Shown here in pieces: positions 52,178 through 62,905 of a DNA stretch of 64,000 nt (position 1 is its first letter; every line of letters begins with the position of its first letter). A program made the translations under genes and the position numbers. The notes below the pieces were generated by a model. The model did not search any database. It was given only the letters and a program-made list of their open reading frames with translations, and had not been told where the DNA came from. The stretch spans positions 1,674,001 to 1,738,000 of the forward strand of contig CM074768.1 of the NCBI GenBank assembly GCA_037355855.1, written 5' to 3'. Source of the stretch: Pseudo-nitzschia pungens (taxonomy: Eukaryota > Bacillariophyta > Bacillariophyceae > Bacillariales > Bacillariaceae).

Positions 52178-55100
52178 TTGAGTAAGGTTGGCCGACTGAT
52201 GTATCAAATGGAGCTCCCCGCGCGGTCGTCATCGAGCGACGAAGGACAGTGCGAGTTGGACAGCCATGCAGATACAACTGCAGCTGGATCCAATATGATT
52301 TTGCTTGAAGACAACGTCATCAGTCACGTCGATGTCCATCCCTTTTTGCCTGATCTCGAACCTATCAAGGACGTCCCGATAGGGACGTGTGTTACGGCCT
52401 ATACGGCGCCAGACGGGAAAGTTTGGTTGATCTATTTCCACGAGACCTTGTATTTCGGAGACAGGCTATCGCATAGCTTGATCTGCCCGAATCAGATACG
52501 AGACTGCCATCCAAATCGCGTCAACGAGACGCCTCGACAGTACGAGCCCAAATCCCGCCATTCGATTCATATTGATAATGTCGACGTTGAAGATCCTACG
52601 ACGGGGCACGCGCTTGAGATCAAGCTTCAGCTTGATGGGATTGTATCCTACTTCCCGTCACGACGACCAACGACGCACGAAATGGAGACCTGTGATCACG
52701 TTGTTGCCACGAGGGATGTCCCATGGAATCCTAGCAGTAGGAAGTTTGAGCAAGCCGAAGACGCAATCGACAACTCTCATCCTCCGACAGATACCACGGT
52801 GTCAGTCCTTCGTGCGACGAAGAAAAAGAAGTCGACCAAGCGGAAGACTACCAAGCGGAAGTTGGAGCCCGTCGAGACCAGATCCAATTTTAATCCAGGC
52901 CTCTACAACGAGCCCCTCCGGCAAGACGAGCTGATTTTGCCGCCGCATGATTCTTACGAGAAATACAAGCTGCGTAGCCTCCAGCAGCTGTGCACTCGTC
53001 GAGACCTCACCGAGTGTTCGATCGCGTCTGATTCCCGCTTGAATGCCAGGCTATTCGCTACCTACGTCGATGGCGGTTTCGTCGATGGTGTTTTCGACGA
53101 TTCATTGAAGCCTTGCGGGGACGAGGATGCAGTACCAAGCCTTACAATCAATGCCCTACACACCCCATTGTACGAGCGAGCGTATACGGATGGTCGCGAT
53201 CGGTTTGAATTGTTACGAGGTGATTCCCCAGTCTGTCTGTCTGCAGTTTACAAGCACGTCCGATGGAAGGACGAAATGGCAGGGACTGAAGTTGGCCCCG
53301 AGACCGATGTTGACCCCGAGACCGATGCAATTACCAGGAGGACGAAGTGGGGACCTCGGATTGATACGGAGCGCTATTCTAAGATTGATTCGGACCGTCT
53401 GTCGAAAATATGGGACGTCTCCCAGAAGAAAGCCGCAGACACGCTTCGGGTCACGACGCAGAAAGGATTTCGGAACCCTCTACATCCGCTGATACGAAGG
53501 CTGCCAACCCAAAGCTTCAGAAACAAGCGCGTCGCTGCTGGACGATGGTTTACCGACACCTGGCTGTCGAAGGTCCCAAGCATAATGCGACAAGATTCGG
53601 CGGCTCAAGTATTCAGCAATGGTAACGGCTACGAGAAATTCATTCCCATCCAAGGCAAACGGCAGGCTTATGAAGGACTGAAGACTTTCATCCACGATGT
53701 AGGGATCCCTGAGCATTTGATTTCTGACGGTGCAAGAGAGCAAGGTGCGCCGGGAACCTACAAGACTCCATGGAACAAGGTCGTGAGTAAGAACCATATC
53801 CACCAGACATTCATACAGCCGCGATGCCCATTCCAGAATCGTGCAGAGCTCAGTATTGGCCATATCAGCAGGAGCATCCGGAAGAAGACCGCACGCAAAC
53901 GATCCCCCAAGAGACTTTGGGCCTTCTGTGGTGAGCTAGTTGCAGCCATTCGACAACGCACATCTTCCAGCAACCCGACGACGATGGGACGGACCCCATT
54001 TGAATTGGTTCACGGTTACATGCCCGATATATCACTCTACCAAGCGCATGAATGGTACGACTTCGTCTATTGGATTGATTTGTCTGATGGGACCGAGAAG
54101 CTGGGACGATGGCTTGGGCCCTGTGGTGACAGATTTGGAGGAGGAGATTGCCATTGGATTCTAACTGAAGCGGCGATGCCTGTAAGTACTAATACTGTAC
54201 GAGCTGTCACTGAAGATGAGTGGCGAGCGCATGATGTCAAACGATACATGGATTCATTTGACCAAGCGGTTGAATCGAAGGTCGGGGACAAGGTTGACGA
54301 TGCTGAAGCTCAGTTCCAGGCAACCTATCCTAATCCACCGGCAGAATTGTTTGAAGGGCACCAACAAAGATGGGAACTGGCCGAACCAGCAGCCTCCATT
54401 CCGGATATTGACGATCTCATATCAGATGGTGATGATTATGATGAGTATATTGGTAACAACGTTGTAATCCAGAGGGGTGACGCTAGGCTCAGGTGTGTCG
54501 TGAAGAACAGGACCTCTGATCTGAATGGTAATCCAATTGGTAAGAGGAACGACAACCCAATCCTTGATACGCGAATGTATGATCTGCAGTTTCCAGATGG
54601 TTCCGTTGAGCAGTACACTGCAAATATTGTCGCAGAAAGCATGTACAGTTCAATCGATGACGACGGGCATATGTTCTCCCTGCTAGACGAGATCATCGAT
54701 CATGAGAAAGATGGTTCTGCTGTCAGGAAGCAAGATGCAAAAATCACCAACAAATATGGACGTAAAGTTCCCAGGCCAACGACGAAGGGTTGGCGCTTGT
54801 TGGTAAGTTGGAAAGACGGTACAGAATCCTGGTGCAAGCTGAGTGACCTCAAGGAATCATTCCCTGTGGAAACGGCCCAATATTCAGTGTCATCCAAGAT
54901 TTCGGACCAGCCAGCATTCAGATGGTGGGTCCATCACGTCCTACGAAGAAAGAAACGAATCCTGAAGGCCACCAAGCGGAATAAGTACTGGGATAGAACG
55001 CACAAGTTTGGTATTGAATTGCCCCACTCGATTCCAGAAGCCCTTGCCATTGACAGAAAAACTGGCACTGACCACTGGGAGAAGGCGATTGCAAAGGAGA

Positions 55101-56728
55101 TGCGCAATAACGAGATGGCGTTTGAGTTTGACCCCAGCTACACCGTTGACGGCCTCAGGTCCGAAGGATTCAGCAAGATTACTACCCATATGATCTTTGA
55201 TGTTAAGTTGGGATCCCTAACGCGGAAGGCAAGGCTTGTTGCTGATGGACACAAGGTGCAAGCAACTGCGAAAGAGCATACCTTCAGCAGTGTCCCAAGC
55301 AGAGATTCAGTCCGGATCTTCTTCCTGTTGGCAGCGCTGAACAACCTGGATGTATTGTCTGCTGATATTCAGAATGCCTATTTGACGGCACCTATTAAGA
55401 AGAAATACTATTTGGTTGCACGAGCTGAAGATGGATTCCCCCCTCATTTGGTTGGGCAAGTATGCAAGATTGTAAGAGCACTGTATGGACTGCCTGTGGC
55501 TGGCGCTTCATTCAGATCCTATTTAACCAAGCATCTAAGATCCCTGGGGTACCAACCGTGCAAGGCAGATCCTGATGTTCATATGAGAGTTGAAACCAGA
55601 AAGGATGGTTCCCGCTACTGGGCATATCTGATTGCCTATGTAGATGATATCATCTGTTGCAGCGAGAACCCGAGGAAGCAGCTTGAGAGTATTGAGCAAC
55701 GGTTCACGTTGAAGGATGGTACCATTGAGGTTCCCACACTGTATTTGGGAGCTGACATCCATTCCTTTGAAATTGATGGGGACAGCATGCCGAAGTGGGC
55801 AATGTCTTCAGAGAAATACGCGAAGAAGGCTGTTGACGCTGTTGAGAAGGAGCTTGGCACTGAACAGTACGGCTACAAGCATTTACCAAACAAGGTATCC
55901 ACCCCACTGATGTCGGAGTATCGCCCAGAGATTGATCTAACAGCAGAATTGAATCCGAGCAAGCAGAATTACTACCAGGGACTCATTGGTGTTTTGAGAT
56001 GGTTATGCGAACTTGGAAGACTAGATTTGGTGATGCCTGTTTCTCTGATGTCCAGATATCTAGCACAAGCGCGAACAGGGCATTTGAATCAAGTGTTACA
56101 CATGTTTGCATATCTCAAGGCGCATGCACGTTCCAAGTTGGTATTTGATGAAACTCTGCCTGATGTAGATGAATCCAGCTTCCCTGAATGCGATTGGAGT
56201 GAATTTTATCCAGACGCAAAGGAGGTGATACCACAAGATGCCCCTGAAGCCCTTGGTAAGGCCGTAATTATGAGTTGTTTTGTGGACGCAGACCATGCCG
56301 GATGCAAAACAACCAGAAGGTCCCACACCGGGATCATCATCTTTTTGAACAGGGCCCCAATCCTGTGGTTCAGCAAACGCCAAACCACTGTGGAGACCTC
56401 AACCTTTGGATCTGAAATTGTGGCATTAAGGATTGCCATTGAATTGATTGAGGGTCTACGGTATAAGCTTAGGATGATGGGAGTGCCGGTTCAAGGAAGT
56501 ACTAATGTGTATTGTGACAATGAGTCAGTTGTCAAGAACACTACCAGACCGGAGAGTCCATGCAACAAGAAGCACAACAGCATTGCCTACCATAAGGCTC
56601 GGGAAGCAATTGCTGCTGGTACCATTCGGATTGCAAAGGAACCTGGCGAGAGCAATATCGCTGATCTGTTCACGAAGTTATTGAACGGTCCAGCGCTGAA
56701 GGCTCACTGTGCCAGATGTATGTGGTAA
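52178..56728 (+). CDS. pol: Pol polyprotein of Copia element B: protease, integrase, reverse transcriptase, RNase H
   Basis: Open for about 1,516 codons after the gag UGA; no ATG at 52178 (codon TTG), the first ATG being 52199. Protease Asp at residue 28 (LDSHADTT). Integrase acidic residues near 460 (FTDTWL), 517 (ISDGAR) and 557 (QNRAEL); a clear HHCC zinc finger before it is not seen. RT carries YVDD at 1154-1157. RNase H has Asp at about 1370 (FVDADHAG) and CDNESVVKN. Ends SNIADLFTKLLNGP...ARCMW. Protein differences from element A are few and mostly conservative, so both belong to one subfamily and both look functional. Confidence 0.92.
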   Translation: MSKVGRLMYQMELPARSSSSDEGQCELDSHADTTAAGSNMILLEDNVISHVDVHPFLPDLEPIKDVPIGTCVTAYTAPDGKVWLIYFHETLYFGDRLSHSLICPNQIRDCHPNRVNETPRQYEPKSRHSIHIDNVDVEDPTTGHALEIKLQLDGIVSYFPSRRPTTHEMETCDHVVATRDVPWNPSSRKFEQAEDAIDNSHPPTDTTVSVLRATKKKKSTKRKTTKRKLEPVETRSNFNPGLYNEPLRQDELILPPHDSYEKYKLRSLQQLCTRRDLTECSIASDSRLNARLFATYVDGGFVDGVFDDSLKPCGDEDAVPSLTINALHTPLYERAYTDGRDRFELLRGDSPVCLSAVYKHVRWKDEMAGTEVGPETDVDPETDAITRRTKWGPRIDTERYSKIDSDRLSKIWDVSQKKAADTLRVTTQKGFRNPLHPLIRRLPTQSFRNKRVAAGRWFTDTWLSKVPSIMRQDSAAQVFSNGNGYEKFIPIQGKRQAYEGLKTFIHDVGIPEHLISDGAREQGAPGTYKTPWNKVVSKNHIHQTFIQPRCPFQNRAELSIGHISRSIRKKTARKRSPKRLWAFCGELVAAIRQRTSSSNPTTMGRTPFELVHGYMPDISLYQAHEWYDFVYWIDLSDGTEKLGRWLGPCGDRFGGGDCHWILTEAAMPVSTNTVRAVTEDEWRAHDVKRYMDSFDQAVESKVGDKVDDAEAQFQATYPNPPAELFEGHQQRWELAEPAASIPDIDDLISDGDDYDEYIGNNVVIQRGDARLRCVVKNRTSDLNGNPIGKRNDNPILDTRMYDLQFPDGSVEQYTANIVAESMYSSIDDDGHMFSLLDEIIDHEKDGSAVRKQDAKITNKYGRKVPRPTTKGWRLLVSWKDGTESWCKLSDLKESFPVETAQYSVSSKISDQPAFRWWVHHVLRRKKRILKATKRNKYWDRTHKFGIELPHSIPEALAIDRKTGTDHWEKAIAKEMRNNEMAFEFDPSYTVDGLRSEGFSKITTHMIFDVKLGSLTRKARLVADGHKVQATAKEHTFSSVPSRDSVRIFFLLAALNNLDVLSADIQNAYLTAPIKKKYYLVARAEDGFPPHLVGQVCKIVRALYGLPVAGASFRSYLTKHLRSLGYQPCKADPDVHMRVETRKDGSRYWAYLIAYVDDIICCSENPRKQLESIEQRFTLKDGTIEVPTLYLGADIHSFEIDGDSMPKWAMSSEKYAKKAVDAVEKELGTEQYGYKHLPNKVSTPLMSEYRPEIDLTAELNPSKQNYYQGLIGVLRWLCELGRLDLVMPVSLMSRYLAQARTGHLNQVLHMFAYLKAHARSKLVFDETLPDVDESSFPECDWSEFYPDAKEVIPQDAPEALGKAVIMSCFVDADHAGCKTTRRSHTGIIIFLNRAPILWFSKRQTTVETSTFGSEIVALRIAIELIEGLRYKLRMMGVPVQGSTNVYCDNESVVKNTTRPESPCNKKHNSIAYHKAREAIAAGTIRIAKEPGESNIADLFTKLLNGPALKAHCARCMW

Positions 56729-57188
56729 CTGCAGCTGCAATAATTGGGGTACTTTGGTCCCTGACAAGCAGTTTGGATGCAGTATGTATATTTCATGGGA
56801 GTCCCCGGTTCAATGGTTCCGGGGACCTTTATATTCAAGTGAAAAATAGGCCGATTTACCCTTTGCGTGTGGCAAGGTAAGCAACTAAGAGGGCAAAACG
56901 TCCTTGGTTGGTAGGACGCTTGGTATCACGATTGGCAAAATGTCTTTGACGTGGTACGTAAGCGTCCAGACCCCCAAATCGGCCGGGCCTCTGATGTGTG
57001 TAAGTTTATATGATATTCGATGCATGTTGCCGTGTGGCAAGCGACGTGTAATGTACCGGTGAATTTGTTATGATCCATTCAAGTGTCCTGGTATCACAGC
57101 CTTGTCTATTGGTGTCTTCCTGGGAGTATCAGTTTCCGGGGACGAACCAAGTGGCTAGTGAAGGACTACTGGAATGAATCACGGGGAC

Positions 57189-58032
57189 TATGTTGATAAT
57201 TCACCTCTCTCAAGATGCTAAGATCCCTGTGTAGAGAAGTGTACCAGGGATACAGGTATTAGCATTCGGTGATTGTTACAAGGTACTAGGTTGGTTGCTA
57301 ACTAGCAGGCTTTGCTAGCAGGATTAGCATCAGGCCTATTACAAGATTGGTATGGGGTGCTACCAAGTGGCCCGGGCCCTCGTGTACGATTTGTACCAGT
57401 TACGGGGACCCCGGGTTTAGCACCGGAAGTATCGCTGTGCACCAAAAGTTAAGGGTGCTACCGTGCTAAGGTAGTATGCTACTACCGCGGGGTATGGTCA
57501 ATGTGTACAGTATGTACCAGTTCTGGAAACCAGGCCCTGCAGCTTTCAGTTAGCACACGATTTCAGTTAGCACACGATTCAGTTAGCGCAAGCATGTTAG
57601 CGCGCGAGCACATGATTGGATCGTACGCTATGCTACTCCGTACGATAATGCTACTCCGGACGCTACTCCGTACAGTCCTACAGAGTTACAGTACTGATAA
57701 GATACTGTCACGAGATAACCGAGTCTTCCCCTGTTTAAATTCAATAGAGCTCAGTTTTGGTGAGCTCACTCTTTTTCCTTTATTCCCTTCCGTAAAATAA
57801 GAACACACCATCATGCCTTCCTATACAACCGATCCTTTTTATACCACTAGGGGAGTATCTTGTAGTATTTGAGTGTGTGTAATAGACCATGAACAGCATA
57901 TTCTGTAGACTCACGAATTGCCAGCGGACGACGCTGTACTGTTGTTATCACTGTTGTTGGTTGCCGTATTCACGTTACGTTATACCACAGTGATTAATCC
58001 TACGCCAATTGCTGACGAGCAATATCAATCTA
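57189..58032 (+). repeat. 3' LTR of element B (844 bp)
   Basis: TATGTTGATAATTC...AATATCAATCTA, followed by the ATGC target duplication at 58033-58036. Confidence 0.93.
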
Positions 58033-58036
58033 ATGC

Positions 58037-59625
58037 TCCCCACTTAGTAAGCTTGTCACTAACTGCCGGTGGCCCAAATTATCGTCTTTTTGGAGTGACA
58101 GCATGATCGCCGGCCGTGATGTTCATATGTTCGTATGTTCGTCTCCTGTTTGTCTGTTCGTCTGTTCATGCCCCCTCTTACCCAGGGGTGATAATAGGAG
58201 GGGGTGCGTCACGATGCGCGCACCCGTGCAAAAACTCCATACAAATCAGAAAAAAAGAATTACCCATGCGTGGCACAACTAACAAAAACTGTCCTCATTT
58301 TTCTTTTCTACATTTGTTTTTAACTAACAAACACTAGTTAAAATACCTTAACTTCAGATAGTAATAATTCCATCAAAAATCAATCCTAATCTTTATTTCA
58401 AATACCTGCATTATAGTTTAAACTATTGTTGAGAAGAATATCCAATCTTATAGAGGTTTTGAATGAGTCTAAAGTCATCTATTACTGATACAAGGTAGTA
58501 GGCCATTTCTAGGCTTTTTTTCAGAAGATATCCTTACTAGGTATGAAACATATGATTGATTGAGTTCGAAAATTGGGGAGTTGTTTTTTATAAATCTTAA
58601 CCACAACCTTAATCTAAAAAACCACCGCACCATTCTACCCGGTACCCTAGGGGTGGGGGAGTCTGAGGGGGGGCAAGATTGTTAAAAAAATTATTGGTTC
58701 TCCGTTTTTAATGTAGAGCCTCTGTAGAGTCTGGTAGAAATGAAATGGTGAAAACAGGATCCACATATATAGTTACGGAAATGAGATGTGTTCTGAATAA
58801 GAAAATAAAAGTACTAAATTGAAAATAACATGTGGTGGCACAGGATCAAAACTTGGTTGCAGAAGAACTGTGAAAACAAATAATAAAATCCAGTACGAGT
58901 AATTTACTGTACAAATGAAAGTGCATTTTTTGCACTTTCACATACCAGTATGGCACTGTTGAAAGTGCACTTTTTGCACTTTCACGCACTTTTTGCACTT
59001 CTTTTTACCGGTGTATGCTTAGCAAAATGTTTGCCACCATGCTTAGAAATATGCTGAGTGCCATGCAACATGCTTAGCAAAATGCTTCTTCCCACCGTGC
59101 TTAGAAGTGCCATATCCCCATCAGTATCTAGGATTACTACAACCAAGCACTGGGAGAATAAGATAATGTTCAAAGATGTATGTAATATCTCAGCACACAA
59201 CAGATTGATTCCATTCCATGCATTGCTCAAGGTGACAAAACCACTTAGTTACATAGAACCTTCCTTTCTTTCAAAAGAGAAGCTGGAACTCTACAGCAAC
59301 CCATTTCAGGATGGATGTAGCTAGCTCCAAACAAATGATAATTCACCATACAAGACTAGCCAGGCCTTCTTGCATTCACACGAAGCGACTCAACAAAAGA
59401 AAAGAACCAATCTGAAGTTATGCATATAAAACATTTTGAATACACTTTGTTATTCATCTCTGTCATTCCTCCACATTAATTCTTCAATCAATTCAATCTT
59501 GCAAACATCATGCAGTGACACTCTTTGGTGTCCAACCTTAGTACTGCCCAATTTTGATCCGGTATATTTCACTGTTAAATATCTCTCTCCATCCCAATCA
59601 ATGACTTTGAACTATTGAATTGTTG
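58037..59625. other. intergenic region right of the Copia pair
   Basis: 58037-58100 (CTTAGTAAGCTTGT ... GATCGCCGGCCGT) is paralogous to 60945-61023 and continues the repeat disrupted by element B. The rest is AT-rich with no supported gene. It includes two perfect hairpins (58917-58939 and 58961-58983) and ATGCTTAGCAAAATG repeats at 59017-59105. Confidence 0.5.
58917..58983. repeat. pair of 9-bp-stem hairpins
   Basis: GAAAGTGCA-N5-TGCACTTTC occurs at 58917-58939 and again at 58961-58983, with a third half-copy GCACTTTTTGCACTT immediately after. Loops are T-rich. Function unknown; they could be remnants of a small inverted-repeat element. Confidence 0.6.
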
Positions 59626-60290
59626 AGCGCTGTTCAGTATCGTAGAGGGGGGATAGCAAAGACAAAAGCGCTGTTCAGTATCCTAGAGGGGGGACAGCAA
59701 TGATGAAAGCGCTGTATCGTATTGTATTGTTGAGCGCCGTTCAGTATTGTAGAGGGGGGATAGCAACGACAAAACCGCTGTATCATAATGTATTGTTGAG
59801 CACCGTTCAGTATTGTAGAGGGGGGAAAGCAAAGACAAAAGTGCTGTATCGTATTGTATTGTTGAGCGCCATTCAGTATCGTAGAGGGGGGACAGCAAAC
59901 AAGAACAAAGCGCTGTAAAGTATTGTGTTGTTGAGCGCCGTTCAGTATCGTAGAGGGGGGACAGCAAACACGAAAGCGCTGTATCATAATGTATTGTTGA
60001 GCGCCGTTCAGTATCGTAGAGGGGGGATAGCAACGACGAAAGTGCTGTATCGGATCGTATTGTATTGTTGAGTGCCGTTCAATATCGTAGAGGGGGATAG
60101 CAAAGACAAAAGCGCTGTATCGTAGAGGGAGGATAGCAATGATGAAAGCGCTGTATCGTATTGTATTGTTGAGCGCCGTTCAGTATCGTAGAAAGGGACA
60201 GCAAAGACGAAAGCGCTGTATCATATTGTATTGTTGAGCTCCGTTCAGTATCATAGAGGGGGGATAGCAACGACGAAAGCGCTATTTGCT
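59626..60290 (+). repeat. about 67-bp minisatellite, about 9-10 copies
   Basis: Unit built from TTGTTGAGCGCCGTTCAGTA, TCGTAGAGGGGGGATAGCAA and CGACGAAAGCGCTGTATCGT. Some copies are shortened to about 38 or 45 bp. Open frames on both strands are repeats of the unit, not genes. Confidence 0.85.
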
Positions 60291-61030
60291 GTTTCGTGTT
60301 GAATTCAGTTTCGTGTTGAAATCGGTTTCCGTTTCATGTCGAAATCAGTTTGGTTTTGTAATCCGTTTTGTCTTGATTCGTATCCCTTTCGTTTTGAAAT
60401 CCATTTCGTTGCTCGTAGGTACGTTACTTTGTATGTTCGTCTGCTCGTACATTCGTTTGTTCGTATGTTCTTCTGTCCTTCTGTCCTTCTGCCCTTCTGT
60501 TCCTCTGCTTGTACATTGGTATGTTCGTACGTTCATATGTTAGTATGTTCATACCTTTTGTATTTTCGTATGTTCGACTGTTCGTATGCTCATCTTTCTT
60601 CGGCTCGTTCGTATGTTTGTCTGTTTGTCTGTTTGTCTGTTTGTCTGTTCGTCTGTTCGTCTGTTCGTCTGCTTGTCAAGCAAAATCAAGCAGTATGTAG
60701 GAGTATTAGGGTACGTACCTACCATGAGCGTGCCCTGTTTGGGAACATCACTAGTAAGATGTACCGTACCAGAGATTAATCGTTCTGAACAAGTTTTTTG
60801 GAAATGAACAATTTCTGTGACATAAGGAAACACAGGCACATATCTCTGCATCTTGACAGCCCCATCAAAAAGTGAAGACACGCTCTTTTAGCTCTTACTC
60901 TCCTCTACAATCCTCTATATTCATATCTGTATATGTTGCTATCTTCCCCCCTTAGTAAGCTTGTGACTAACTGCCGGTCGCCCAAATTTCAGTATTTTTT
61001 GAGTGACAGCATGATCGCCGGCCGTATTGT
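60291..61030. repeat. paralogous copy of the region hit by element B, with the empty insertion site
   Basis: Runs of GTTCGTATGTTCGTCTG (60420-60680), then TACTCTCCTCTACAATCCTC (60893-60912), GTTGCTATCTTCCCCC (60935-60950) and CTTAGTAAGCTTGTGACTAA. This matches 38700-38869 joined to 58033-58100. Positions 60690-60745 are also inverted relative to 38395-38450. Confidence 0.7.
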
Positions 61031-61429
61031 TGGGAGTTTTGGGTGCGCGCTGTGATTAGCCAATCACATAGCTTTGGATTTACAAGAACCAAAAAGTACA
61101 GTCCCATATGGACGCTAAATTCGGACGAACGAAATTTCTGAGATACAAATCAAAATTGTTTACAAAGTACCGGTACAAGTATTGATTTCCGTCAACAAAA
61201 CAGCAGCACTAGCTCCTTATTACATTAATCCACTACAACATTAAACATTCATTAACTCAGTGCCTTCTTGTAGTAGAGCTGCCTCTAGTAAGATAGATAT
61301 GTACCTGATCTACCTACCCCAGCTCTTCTTTGCAGCCCTACTACTAGTACAAGCAATATGAGATATACAGGGTGCTAAGAGATACTAGAACGGAGCTGTT
61401 GAATAGAAGGGGGGAGTATAGAGAGTAAC

Positions 61430-62570
61430 AACGACAGCAACAACAACAGTAACATATCCGGTGCTGGCAAACAGTAAGCCCACAGGGGATACTGTTCAGT
61501 GTTATTGCATACACTTAGTTACTACTAGTACAGGATATGGTACACCTGATGCTACTAGGCATCCGGTACTAGTACAGATCCTACACAAGGACCTACATAC
61601 TAGCCAGTAGCATCCCATAGCACCCTGTTGCAGTTCCTTGCTAAGCCTGTTGCTAAGCTGCTTATTGCTTAGCACACAGCCTATCACCTTGTAAACAGCT
61701 ACTGGATGCTTAGGCCTGTAGCTCTGATGGTAGATTTCTCTACACAGAGGCCTTAGCATCCTGCTTAGCACATTGAATATCTTCATAAGGATGCTGGGCC
61801 CTTCCAGTAGGATTTGTACCAGATCTACATAGCCTAGCTCTTAGCAGCCACTTATTTTGAGATATACAGGGTGCTAAGATATAGACGGAACTGTAGAATA
61901 GAAGGGGGGACACTAAACAGGATGCTAGACAGGATGCTGGGTCCTTCTAGTAGGATTTGTACCAGATCTACATACCCTAGCTCTTACCAGCCCTTTATTA
62001 TAAGATATACAGGGTGCTAAGATACAGACGGAACTGTACAGTAGAAGGGGGGACACTAAACAGGATGCTAGACAGGATGCTGGGTCCTTCTAGTAGGATT
62101 TGTACCAGATCTACATACCCTAGCTCTTACCAGCCCTTTATTATAAGATATACAGGGTGCTAAGATACAGACGGAACTGTAGAGTAGAAGGGGGGACACT
62201 AAACAGGATGCTAGACAGGATGCTGGGTCCTTCTAGTAGGATTTGTACCAGATCTACATACCCTAGCTCTTAGCAGCCACTTATTATGAGATATACACCA
62301 GGGTGCTAAGATACAGACGGAACTGTAGAGTAGAAGGGGGGACACTAAATAGGATGCTACTAGACAGGATGCTAGGCCCTTCTTGTAGGGGTTGTACCAG
62401 ATCTACATACCCCAGCTCTTAGCAACTCTATATTATCAGATATTCAGTGTGCTAAGATACAGACGGAACTGTAGAGTAGAAGGGGGGACACTAAACAGGA
62501 TGCTAAACAGGATGCTGGGTCCTGCCATACCCCGGGTCTACTAGTGATTACAATAGTAGTGATATGCAAA
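61430..62570 (-). repeat. probable 3' LTR of the Ty3/gypsy element, expanded by a 143-bp tandem repeat
   Basis: Lies directly downstream of the gypsy pol stop (minus strand). Five to six copies of a 143-bp unit start at about 61788, 61931, 62074, 62217, 62366 and 62509. The part nearer 61430-61780 resembles, in order of motifs, the Copia LTRs here (GAACAGTAT...TGCCAGCACC, CTCTGTGTAGAGAA). No second LTR is in the window, so the boundaries are uncertain. A single related unit is at 38520-38660. Confidence 0.5.
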
Positions 62571-62885
62571 TTGTGAGCACTATCAATTAGTCTATTTGCT
62601 ATCAGCATCAGCAGTCTCCCAAATCGGCGATCCGGGGACTCGCTAATCGTATTTCCGTTCCAGTCCCGAGTGAACTCGTGACTGTATTCCGGTGCACGGC
62701 ATGCTCCTCCATGGTACTGTTGCAATTAGTTACTTCTCTGGTTCAGTGCTATCCCTGCCATAATAGGGATGGATGCGCCTGATATTAACCCGGTCGGTTA
62801 CAAAGGGTTCAGTTTCAATAGTTACAGTTCCATTGTCATGGGCCTTGAGCACCTTGTAAGGTCCTTGCCGTGGGAAGGAGAGTTT

Positions 62886-62905
62886 TGGTATAATGCCTTT
62901 CCTCT
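62886..62905 (+). repeat. target site duplication of the LINE, left copy (20 bp)
   Basis: TGGTATAATGCCTTTCCTCT, identical at 63848-63867. Confidence 0.92.

Larger units (their letters stand above)
38870..58032 (+). mobile_element. Copia-type LTR retrotransposon B (about 9.6 kb), interrupted by element A
   Basis: Order on the plus strand: 5' LTR (38870-39370 plus 48950-49292), internal region 49293-57188 with gag and pol, 3' LTR 57189-58032. The 5' LTR is split by the insertion of element A. Rejoined it is 844 bp, the same as the 3' LTR, and by eye I see only one base difference in the first 500 bp. Both coding frames are open, so B was recently active until A landed in it. A probable primer-binding site, TTTATCAGACCC, follows the 5' LTR at 49294 and resembles the initiator-Met tRNA complement used by many Copia elements. 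Confidence 0.92.
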
